Shown: piece after piece, positions 1 through 5,215 of the stretch
How the letters are laid out: each line of letters starts with the position of its first letter
Numbering within the stretch: the first letter of the stretch is position 1
Origin: JBHHYS01 sp046757645
GTDB taxonomy: Bacteria > Acidobacteriota > Terriglobia > Acidiferrales > 2-02-FULL-67-57
Reading direction: 5' to 3'
Assembly (NCBI GenBank): GCA_046757645.1
Contig: JBHHYS010000120.1
Coordinates: forward strand, 1 to 6,328
Length of the DNA: 6,328 nucleotides
Made by a program: the position numbers and the translations under genes
Notes under the pieces: generated by a model
What the model was told of the DNA's origin: nothing
Databases searched by the model: none
The model's input: only the letters and a program-made list of their open reading frames with translations

Positions 1-1
1 A

Positions 2-298
2 ATCCCCCTGCCGGAACTCCTCCTCGAGGTGCGTGCTCAAATGCTGGCGCGCCCGGCGGCACGCCAGCCCGGTCCGCGGGCCAAGCGCTTCTGGATTCGC
101 TTCTGGGCGGCAGCAATGAAAACGCCCTGGCGCTACCGCCTGGCGACGGCGCTGGCGCGTGCCGGGCTGCGCTGGCGGGCGCGCGACGCCTACCTGAGCC
201 GGTTGCCCGGCCCCTTCGCTGCTTGGACCGCCAGCCGCGATTTTCCCGCCCCGGCAACAAGGCCGTTTCGCGCCCTCTGGAAGGAGCTTGAGAAATGA
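2..298 (+). CDS. lutB: LutB-like lactate utilization iron-sulfur protein, C-terminal end (5' truncated)
   Basis: This reading frame is open from the window edge to TGA at 296-298 and shows about 98 C-terminal residues. It matches the tail of LutB, the ferredoxin-like iron-sulfur subunit of the cytoplasmic LutABC complex that oxidises L-lactate to pyruvate. The visible parts are an Ile-Pro-Leu-Pro-Glu-Leu-Leu-Leu stretch like the one just after the last LutB cysteine cluster, an aromatic-rich helical segment (FWIRFWAAAMKTPWRYR), and the family-typical PGPFAAWTASRDFPAP ending. The [4Fe-4S] cysteine motifs and the catalytic N-terminal part lie outside the window, so integrity cannot be judged. 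A GTG at 29 could be mistaken for a start, but codons upstream of it continue the family match. The stop overlaps the next start in ATGA, and that neighbour is LutC, which supports the call. Other members of the LutB/YkgF family are possible. Confidence 0.8.
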   Translation: MPLPELLLEVRAQMLARPAARQPGPRAKRFWIRFWAAAMKTPWRYRLATALARAGLRWRARDAYLSRLPGPFAAWTASRDFPAPATRPFRALWKELEK

Positions 299-993
299 GC
301 GCCGCCAGCCGCGCGCAGGTGCTCGAGGCAATTCGGCAGGCGCTGGCCCCGCTCCCGCAGAGCGGGACAGCGCAGGCCGACCGGCCTGTGATTCAGCTCC
401 CGACGCCCTTGCCCGCCCGGGGGGCGGAAAGCACCGCATTGCTGGTCGCGCGCTTCGTGCGCGCGGCGGAAGGTGCCGGAGCCCAGGTGGCCCGTGTCGC
501 GAGCCATACCGCCGCTGGCGCCCAAATACGTTCCTGGCTCGCCGCGCACGGCGCTCGTCAGGTGGTTTGCGCGCCCACGAAACTGCTAGCGGGGCTGGGG
601 CGCGCCGAACTTTCTCGTCCTAAGGCTACGGTGCACTTCCTGGACCCGGCAACCAGCGTCGAGGAAAGGCGCCAGCGCCTGCTGGCCGCTGACGTGGGCA
701 TCAGCGATGCCGACTACGGCCTGGCGGATACGGGAACCCTGGTGGTGCGGGGCACGCCCGCGCAGGGGCGGCTGGTGTCGCTGGTGCCACCGGTGCACAT
801 CGGGCTGCTTTCGCGGGGGCGCATCGTTGCTGACCTGGCCGCCTGTTTCCGCGCCCTCAATCCGCACGTAGAAACCCAGCGGACAAGCCTGCTCACTTTG
901 ATCACTGGGCCCTCGCGCACGGCCGACATTGAGCAGACGCTCACGCTTGAGGTCCACGGCCCCGGCACGCTCTATATTTTGCTGATGGATTAG
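295..993 (+). CDS. lutC: LutC-like lactate utilization protein (LUD domain)
   Basis: A complete 232-residue protein of the LutC/YkgG family, close to the usual family length. LutC is the third component of the LutABC L-lactate oxidation system; its exact chemical role is less clear than that of the iron-sulfur subunits. Family hallmarks seen are ISDADYGLADTGTLVV (about 136-151), the SLVPPVHIGLL segment (162-172), and the C-terminal signature GPSRTADIE (205-213) followed by HGPGTLYILLMD (221-232). The N-terminal 20 residues form the expected short helix. The start ATG at 295 overlaps the upstream lutB stop (ATGA), and GGAAGGAG at 279-286 gives a well-placed ribosome binding site inside lutB, so the two are translationally coupled. 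It is the last gene of this operon in the window; the next intact gene is convergent. No T-rich terminator is seen after it. The TAG stop touches the end of a minus-strand pseudogene. Confidence 0.9.
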   Translation: MSAASRAQVLEAIRQALAPLPQSGTAQADRPVIQLPTPLPARGAESTALLVARFVRAAEGAGAQVARVASHTAAGAQIRSWLAAHGARQVVCAPTKLLAGLGRAELSRPKATVHFLDPATSVEERRQRLLAADVGISDADYGLADTGTLVVRGTPAQGRLVSLVPPVHIGLLSRGRIVADLAACFRALNPHVETQRTSLLTLITGPSRTADIEQTLTLEVHGPGTLYILLMD

Positions 994-1133
994 CTGGTAA
1001 GCAGCGGACAGACGATGTAGCCCTTTTTAAGATCGCCGAAAACTTGACACCGCTCTGAGCCCCACTACCAATAGTCGGCAGCCGCGTAAGCACAAATCAC
1101 AGCGTCAAGTTGGTCCTCCCACGCTTTGAGCCA
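990..1133 (-). pseudogene. C-terminal remnant of a DUF429-type protein with in-frame amber stop
   Basis: On the minus strand, codons from about 1133 read WLKAWEDQLDAVICAYAAAD then YW, followed by TAG at 1065-1067. The same frame continues as WGSERCQVFGDLKKGYIVCP plus LLTS and ends at TAA (990-992). From memory, DUF429 proteins (predicted RNase H-fold nucleases) end in just this way: an acidic helix with D-A-L-D-A-hydrophobic-C-A-Y, an aromatic YW.WG segment, then a V-G-D...G-Y-I-V-x-P finish. The match spans both sides of the stop in one frame, so the simplest reading is a dead gene with one nonsense change, perhaps from TGG or CAG, and with its N-terminal part gone. Upstream of 1133 no frame continues the family. 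It is convergent with lutC and its TAA overlaps the lutC TAG. Readthrough or a sequencing error at the TAG is possible, but the missing N-terminus argues for decay. Confidence 0.65.
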
Positions 1134-1172
1134 TTGTCCCCGAGGAGCAGACGGTTCCCTGCGAATCGGTCG

Positions 1173-1197
1173 CGCGGGTTCCCGAAGGGTACCCGCG
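1173..1197. repeat. strong inverted repeat (hairpin) in the lutC-SDR gap
   Basis: The arms CGCGGGT (1173-1179) and ACCCGCG (1191-1197) are exact reverse complements. Inside them CCC (1181-1183) pairs with GGG (1187-1189) around a GAA loop, with only a T-T mismatch between the two stem blocks. No T-run follows on either strand, so it is not a canonical intrinsic terminator. It lies between convergent genes, so it might still act as an RNA 3'-end structure, or be the core of a dispersed repeat. Confidence 0.6.
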
Positions 1198-1200
1198 GCT

Positions 1201-1270
1201 CTTGATCCAGAATGACAACGGTCTTCGGCCAACCCACCGTGTGCCAGGCACAAAAGCAGATTCCCCGGAC
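1201..1270 (-). repeat. possible degenerate copies of a dispersed intergenic repeat
   Basis: Read on the minus strand, the segment contains TGTCATTCTG (1208-1217) and GGAATCTGCTTTTGTGCC (1247-1264). These resemble the head and tail of a family of intergenic repeats common in GC-rich environmental bacteria (typically TGTCATTCTGAGCG... then GAATCTGCTTTT). Here the pieces are out of the usual order, with the tail-like part upstream of the head-like part, as if two degenerate copies lie side by side. GTGCC and GGCAC at 1241-1251 also form a short palindrome. No coding potential was recognised across 1134-1305. The assignment rests on remembered consensus and is tentative. Confidence 0.35.
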
Positions 1271-1305
1271 TGACAAGCAGGCCGGTGTCGGCGCGCTAGC
1301 ATGCC

Positions 1306-2097
1306 TCAGAGCAGGCTGCGGGTGCGGCCGCCGTCGACCGCAATCGCAGTGCCGGTGATGTAGCTGGCGCGCTCGGAGGCAAGAAAAGCGACCAGGGCGG
1401 CCAACTCCCGCGGCTCCCCGATCCGCCCCAGGGGAATCTGTGCCGTCCATCCGCGGGCGATCTGCTCCCGAGTCACGCCCCGCTGTTGGGAGAGACTTGC
1501 AGCCAGCTCTTCAAGGCGCTCGGTGCGGGTGTAGCCGGGGCAGACGGTGTTGACCAGCACGTTATCGCCGCCGCACTCATTGGCCAGGGTCTTGCTCAGC
1601 CCGGCCACCGCGCTGCGCACCGAGTTTGACAGCAGCAAGCCTTCAATCGGCTCCTTGACCGACGCCGAGGTCAGGAACACCAGCCGGCCCCACTTCTGCG
1701 CCCGCATGGGCGGCAGCACCGCGCGGGCCAGATGCACGGCGCTCATCAGATTCAAGGCGACGGCGTTTTGCCAGTCGTCGAGGCTAATCGCGGGAAACTC
1801 CTTCGCCGGCGGCCCCCCGGCGTTGGCGACACCGATGTGCACCGTGCCCCAGCGGTCGATGACTGCCTGGACGAAGCGTTCCACTTCTTCCGCCCGGGTA
1901 ACGTCGGTCGGCACGGCCAGTACCTCCGCACCGGTTTGCTGGCGAATTTCCTCTGCGGTGGCGTGCAAGCGGGTGGCGGTCCGGGCGCAAATCGCTACCC
2001 ACACCCCCTCGGCGGCCAGCGCCTCAGCGATGGCGCGGCCCAGTCCCTGGCTGGCCGCCGCCACCACCGCTACCTTGCCTTTGAGCTCCAGATCCAT
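1306..2097 (-). CDS. atypical short-chain dehydrogenase/reductase (SDR family oxidoreductase)
   Basis: A 263-residue classical-length SDR with a Rossmann fold. The N-terminal glycine motif is AAASQGLG (13-20), so the usual TG start is replaced by Ala. ANAGG (91-95) is the NNAG-type motif, the active-site Ser is probably S144 in LTSASV, and CPGYT (186-190) and the ITGTAIAVDGG tail (247-257) are typical. The catalytic Tyr and Lys of YxxxK are replaced: the aligned stretch LLLSNSVRSAV puts Ser157 and Arg161 there. From memory, an SDR subgroup annotated as 3-oxoacyl-ACP reductase-like has this SN..R form; its substrate is not known to me. The open frame extends 25 codons further upstream, but ATG at 2095-2097 is preceded by AGGAGGAGGA (2101-2110) at good spacing and starts the family match (MDLELKGKVAVV), so it is preferred. 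The gene stands alone on this strand, divergent from the 2190 gene. NAD(P) binding is likely; the reaction is unknown. Confidence 0.9.
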   Translation of the reverse strand: MDLELKGKVAVVAAASQGLGRAIAEALAAEGVWVAICARTATRLHATAEEIRQQTGAEVLAVPTDVTRAEEVERFVQAVIDRWGTVHIGVANAGGPPAKEFPAISLDDWQNAVALNLMSAVHLARAVLPPMRAQKWGRLVFLTSASVKEPIEGLLLSNSVRSAVAGLSKTLANECGGDNVLVNTVCPGYTRTERLEELAASLSQQRGVTREQIARGWTAQIPLGRIGEPRELAALVAFLASERASYITGTAIAVDGGRTRSLL

Positions 2098-2100
2098 AGC

Positions 2101-2110
2101 TCCTCCTCCT
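2101..2110 (-). promoter_or_regulatory. strong Shine-Dalgarno of the SDR gene (decides its start)
   Basis: On the minus strand this reads AGGAGGAGGA, with its AGGAGG core seven bases before ATG at 2097-2095. It argues against a longer protein starting further upstream, whose extra codons would run through the promoter region and lack family similarity. Confidence 0.75.
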
Positions 2111-2135
2111 GCCGTCCGTCTTCCCGGGAAAACTA

Positions 2136-2164
2136 TTGCCTCGACCGGGTGCGCGGCATAGTAT
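2136..2164 (+). promoter_or_regulatory. candidate sigma70-type promoter for the 2190 gene
   Basis: TTGCCT (2136-2141) and TAGTAT (2159-2164) each match four of six consensus positions of the -35 and -10 boxes and are separated by 17 bases. The start of transcription would lie near 2171, leaving a short leader with GCGGAGG before ATG at 2190. The SDR promoter must lie in the same 92-base divergent gap, so the two genes may share control. Prediction is by eye only. Confidence 0.4.
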
Positions 2165-2189
2165 CTAGGCAACCGCGCGGAGGCACAAG

Positions 2190-2357
2190 ATGAAGCTGGT
2201 GCCGAACATCGGCCCCATCACCCGTGTGAGCTATGTGGTCTTCGGGGTGGTTCTGATCGGGTTGGCGCTGTGGGCGCCCTACCTGGACACTACTTGGTCG
2301 GCGATTGTGGGCGTAGTGGGGGCCATCGGAATCGCTGAAGGGGCAGTGGGGTTTTGA
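2190..2357 (+). CDS. small DUF2892 (YgaP-type transmembrane) membrane protein
   Basis: A 55-residue protein from ATG 2190 to TGA 2355-2357, with a CGGAGG-like site at 2178-2183. The start MKLVPNIGPITRVSYVVFG is the hallmark opening of DUF2892 proteins (N-x-G-x-x-D/T-R followed by a glycine-rich helix). There appear to be two membrane helices (about 14-30 and 37-50), with a tryptophan/proline turn between them. Unlike many relatives it ends in AEGAVGF, without a terminal Cys-Pro. The domain is found alone or fused to rhodanese (YgaP); the stand-alone form has no established function. It sits 63 bases upstream of a membrane methyltransferase-like gene and is probably co-transcribed with it. It would act in the inner membrane. 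Confidence 0.8.
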   Translation: MKLVPNIGPITRVSYVVFGVVLIGLALWAPYLDTTWSAIVGVVGAIGIAEGAVGF

Positions 2358-2420
2358 CCCGCGTGCTGGCTGCTCCGGCGGAGCCGCTAGAGAGCCGGGG
2401 AGCAAGGTCCCAACTCACGC

Positions 2421-3014
2421 GTGCGTGACACCGTCGCTTTTTTCATCCTCGTACTGCAATTGCCCGTCCCGGTTTTTTGGTTGGTGGTTCATCCCGGGGT
2501 GGGCTTCTGGCGGCGTCACCCGCGCGCCTGCTACTATGGAGTGGGACTGAGTGTCTGGCTGTTCGTGGCGGGAGTACTTCTGGGGGGGCGCGGCTGGTGG
2601 TTGGCGGAACGCTTCTCGCGGCATCCGTTGATGGCTCTGGGAGGCGCGGCCCTGATCGTCGCCGATTTGTGGATGATTCGCCAGGCCGAGCGCCAGGCCG
2701 GCTGGCGCGTCCTGGTGGGGTTGCCGGAGCTCTCCCTCCAACCCGCAGGGCGGGTAATCCGCGGCGGCATCTACGAACGCGTCCGACATCCGCGCTACCT
2801 GGGAATGATGCTGTCCTGGACGGGCGCGGTGCTATTGACCGGCGCCACGCGCTTGCTGGTTTTGGTGGTGGGTTGCATCGGCTTGGCGCTTCTCGCCACG
2901 GAACTGGAGGAACGGGAATTGCTAAACCGTCTGGGCGACTCCTATGCCGACTACCGCCGGCGGGTGCCCCGTTTCCTTCCCCGCTGGCCCCGCCGAAGTC
3001 GGGGCGGGCGCTAG
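2421..3014 (+). CDS. isoprenylcysteine carboxyl methyltransferase-like integral membrane protein
   Basis: A 197-residue protein with four or five hydrophobic segments (about 5-23, 39-55, 70-86, 128-140, 144-160). The C-terminal half carries the signature of bacterial ICMT/PEMT-type methyltransferases: GGIYERVRHPRYLG (115-128), where the RHP...Y-L-G part binds SAM, and ELEERELLNRLGDSYADYRR (161-180) followed by VPRFLPR. These enzymes transfer methyl groups from SAM to small or lipid substrates at the membrane. Bacteria lack prenylated CaaX proteins, so the eukaryotic name does not give the substrate. The start is the GTG at 2421: the frame is open only from 2391 and has no ATG upstream. The ribosome site is weak (GGGGAGCAAGG at 2397-2407, somewhat far). 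It follows a DUF2892 gene and is 40 bases ahead of the PEGA-TPR gene on the same strand, so the three may form an operon. The family call is firm; the substrate is unknown. Confidence 0.85.
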   Translation: MRDTVAFFILVLQLPVPVFWLVVHPGVGFWRRHPRACYYGVGLSVWLFVAGVLLGGRGWWLAERFSRHPLMALGGAALIVADLWMIRQAERQAGWRVLVGLPELSLQPAGRVIRGGIYERVRHPRYLGMMLSWTGAVLLTGATRLLVLVVGCIGLALLATELEERELLNRLGDSYADYRRRVPRFLPRWPRRSRGGR

Positions 3015-3054
3015 CCGGGCGAGACGCCGAGCGAAAGTGCAAGGAGGGACCGCG

Positions 3055-4680
3055 ATGAGAATTCGGACGGCGGGGCTGCTGCTCTTGGGGCTACTGGGGA
3101 CGGTGGGGTTGGCGGCGCAAGAGCCGCCGGTCGCCAAGCCGCTGACGCAAGCGACGTTCATTCGTCTCGTCAATGAGATGGCGAATGAAAACATTTCTTT
3201 GGAGGAGATTGTGGCCCAGGTGCGGGCACGCGGCATTGCCTTTCAATTGACCCCCGAACTCGAAGAAGGATTGAAAAAGCTGGAGGGCGGGGACGAGCTG
3301 GTCAAGGTGCTCACCGAGCCGGCCACCGTGGAACTCCACGCCAACGTCCCCGGGGCGGAAGTCAGCGTGGACGGGGAAAAACGCGACCCGGTATCCCTCC
3401 AAGGCCAACTCGTCCTGGGGGGTCTGACCCCGGGGCGGCATCTGATCCAATTGCGAGCGGCGGGCTACGTGGGCACCAGAATCGATGTCTTCCTCAAGCC
3501 GGGAGAAACCCGCCGCGTGGAGGTCGAGCTGGGGACGGCGGTGGTGGCCACCCCCGGTCCCCTGGGGGTTCGGGTCAATGTGCAGGCGGGCACCCCGGAG
3601 GATCGGGCCCTGGTTGAACTCGAGTTTGTGAAAGACCCAGAGGAGCGGCGCGAACGGTTGCAGAGCATGATCGAACGCGACGCGGACAGCCCCTTGGCGT
3701 TGCTCGCTTACGGCATGCTGCAAGAAACCTATTTGGAGGCGGAGCAGTTCGACGCCAGCTTGGCCGCCGGAGAAGAAGTTCTGCGGCGCGACCCGCGCAA
3801 CCTGCCCGCTCGCGTGCACCAGGCGCTCGCCTATCTGGGGCGGGGTGAGCCGGAAGAGGCTTTCGAATCCGCCGGCCGGGCCCGCCGGTTGGTGGAGGAT
3901 TTGCGGGCAGCGCCGGCCCCCACCGGAACCGCGCCGGAAACCTGGGAGGACCAGAAGCAACGGTTGATTGACGGTGCGGGTCGCCAACTGAACAACCTGG
4001 CTTACGCTCTCTTTGTGGGCACCGGCCAGGTGCAGGAGCCCGCGCGCAAGATTGCTCTCTTGGAACGCTTCCTGGCGCTTTTCCCGCAGTCTGACTATCG
4101 TCGTCTCGTTTTTGCCAACCTGGCCTTTGCTCACCAGCAGCAGGGCAACCCAGAGAAAGTCTTGGAGTGGGGCGGGCGGGCGTTGGACGCGAACCCCGAC
4201 GAGCCCTCGATGCTGGTGCTGGTGGCGGATGTGCTCAGCGAACGCCGCCAGCAGCTCAACCGGGCCCGCGAACTCGCCACCCGCCTGCTCGACCTCTTGC
4301 AAACCCAGGCGGAGAAAGTCCGCCCCCCGGGCTGGGCCGACGAGCAGTGGGCGGCGCAGAAGCAGCTCTGGGAAGGGCTGGGGCATTCCATCCTGGGCTA
4401 TGTGCTTCTGCTCGAGGGGGCGGCGCAGCCCGCCTCCGAGAAAGCGAAAACCCAGCAAGCGATTCAAGAATTCCGCGCCGCCAATCCTTTGCTGCAAGGC
4501 CAGGCGCAGCTCTACGCGCGGAATCTCTACCGGCTGGGCTTTGCCCACGCCAAGCTGGGGGAGTTGCCGCAAGCCCGGGAGGCGTTGGCAGAGGTGATGA
4601 AGCTGGAGACGCCCTACCGGCAGCTTGCCCGCCCGTTGCTGGAGAAGGTGGAGCAGAGACTGAAGCGCCGAGGGCGGTAG
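3055..4680 (+). CDS. exported PEGA-domain and TPR-like repeat protein
   Basis: A 541-residue protein. ATG 3055 is chosen over upstream in-frame codons because AAGGAGGGA (3041-3049) is ideally placed and the N-terminus then becomes a clear signal peptide: MRIRTAG, a leucine-rich core, and likely cleavage near LAA-QEPP (residues 20-22). Residues about 30-86 form a charged helical module with the phrase RGIAFQLTPELEEGLKKLEG, a type often seen at the head of acidobacterial TPR proteins. Residues about 91-159 are a PEGA domain (VELHANVPGAEVSVDG ... LTPGRHLIQLRAAGYVG), a beta-sandwich common in envelope proteins. From about 185 to the end there are tandem helical pairs of TPR type, with A-x-x-Y/F-x-x-G spacing (for example ARVHQALAYLGRGEPEEAF at 252-270 and LYRLGFAHAKLGELPQAREA at 491-510). 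It is probably periplasmic or envelope-associated and a scaffold for protein contacts. No enzyme motif or lipobox is seen. The partner is unknown. Confidence 0.85.
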   Translation: MRIRTAGLLLLGLLGTVGLAAQEPPVAKPLTQATFIRLVNEMANENISLEEIVAQVRARGIAFQLTPELEEGLKKLEGGDELVKVLTEPATVELHANVPGAEVSVDGEKRDPVSLQGQLVLGGLTPGRHLIQLRAAGYVGTRIDVFLKPGETRRVEVELGTAVVATPGPLGVRVNVQAGTPEDRALVELEFVKDPEERRERLQSMIERDADSPLALLAYGMLQETYLEAEQFDASLAAGEEVLRRDPRNLPARVHQALAYLGRGEPEEAFESAGRARRLVEDLRAAPAPTGTAPETWEDQKQRLIDGAGRQLNNLAYALFVGTGQVQEPARKIALLERFLALFPQSDYRRLVFANLAFAHQQQGNPEKVLEWGGRALDANPDEPSMLVLVADVLSERRQQLNRARELATRLLDLLQTQAEKVRPPGWADEQWAAQKQLWEGLGHSILGYVLLLEGAAQPASEKAKTQQAIQEFRAANPLLQGQAQLYARNLYRLGFAHAKLGELPQAREALAEVMKLETPYRQLARPLLEKVEQRLKRRGR

Positions 4681-4738
4681 CCAAGGCGTCTCCGCGCCCC
4701 CACGGTTTCTTGCCTAGGTCCTACCCGCGAGGCCGAGC

Positions 4739-5215
4739 GTGCCTGACGACACCCACTATATGGAGCAAGCGCTCGCCGCGGCGCGCCAAGGGGAAGCCGA
4801 AGGAGAGGTGCCGGTGGGCGCCGTGGTGGTCGTCGGCGGCGAAGTCATCGCCCGCGCCCATAATCGTCCCCTGGCGACTTCGGACCCCACCGCCCACGCC
4901 GAGATTCTGGCCTTGCGGGCCGCCGCTGAGCGCCGAAGCAACTACCGGCTCACCGACTGCGACCTCTACGTCACCCTGGAACCGTGCGCGATGTGCGCCG
5001 GCGCCCTGGTGCAGGCCCGCATCCGACGCCTGGTCTATGCGGCGGCTGACCCGAAGGCCGGCGCGGTGCATTCCCATCTGCGGCTGCTGGAAGCGCCGCA
5101 CCTGAACCACCGCGTCGAAGTCGAAGCCGGAGTCCTGGCCGAAGAATCCGCTGCGCTGCTGCAGCGCTTCTTTGTTCGGCGCCGGGAAGCGGAAAAAAAC
5201 AAAGAGCTCTCCTAG
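4739..5215 (+). CDS. tadA: tRNA adenosine(34) deaminase TadA
   Basis: A 158-residue cytidine/deoxycytidylate deaminase-fold enzyme that converts A34 to inosine in the tRNA-Arg(ACG) anticodon, allowing CGC/CGA decoding; it is usually essential. The zinc site is complete: His53-Ala-Glu55 (HAE, with Glu55 as proton shuttle) and Pro82-Cys-Ala-Met-Cys86 (PCAMC). TadA-specific features are EGEVPVGAVVV (21-31), HNRP (41-44), DPTAHAEILALR (49-60), NYRL (68-71), YVTLEPCAMCAGA (77-89) and the LNHRVEVEAGVLAEE stretch (122-136), which parallel the E. coli enzyme. The GTG at 4739 is preferred over ATG at 4760 because the extra residues (DDTHYMEQAL) align with the E. coli N-terminal helix (HEYWMRHAL), and CGAGG lies just upstream. 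The 58-base gap from the PEGA-TPR gene suggests possible readthrough transcription. Its TAG shares CTAG with the stop of the opposing gene. Confidence 0.95.
   Translation: MPDDTHYMEQALAAARQGEAEGEVPVGAVVVVGGEVIARAHNRPLATSDPTAHAEILALRAAAERRSNYRLTDCDLYVTLEPCAMCAGALVQARIRRLVYAAADPKAGAVHSHLRLLEAPHLNHRVEVEAGVLAEESAALLQRFFVRRREAEKNKELS

Noticed and set aside
1044..1070. TTGACA at 1044-1049 as a plus-strand promoter
   Set aside because: No acceptable -10 box lies at 16-18 bases, there is no plus-strand gene downstream, and the bases are explained as part of the DUF429 remnant.
1097..1450. 117-codon minus-strand frame over the SDR end and the intergenic gap
   Set aside because: Half of it is a shifted frame of the SDR and the rest is repeat-like intergenic sequence; no family similarity was seen.
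2098..2172. Upstream extension of the SDR by 25 residues
   Set aside because: The extra codons run through the divergent promoter region, do not resemble the SDR N-terminus, and a strong AGGAGG site fixes the start at 2097.
2365..2385. Short GCTCC-GGC-GGAGC hairpin between the DUF2892 and ICMT-like genes as a terminator
   Set aside because: The stem is only five base pairs and no T-run follows; it is expected by chance in GC-rich DNA.
2944..3054. Upstream extension of the PEGA-TPR protein by 37 residues
   Set aside because: It would overlap the end of the methyltransferase-like gene and bury the signal peptide; the AAGGAGGGA site supports ATG 3055.
3091..4572. 493-codon open frame on the minus strand opposite the PEGA-TPR gene
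   Set aside because: It is antisense to a well-supported gene with signal peptide, ribosome site and recognised domains. Its translation has no recognisable domain, and long antisense frames are common in GC-rich coding DNA.
4167..5105. 312-codon plus-strand frame bridging the TPR gene end and tadA
   Set aside because: It overlaps two confident genes in another frame and its translation is low-complexity Pro/Arg/Ala-rich with no family resemblance.
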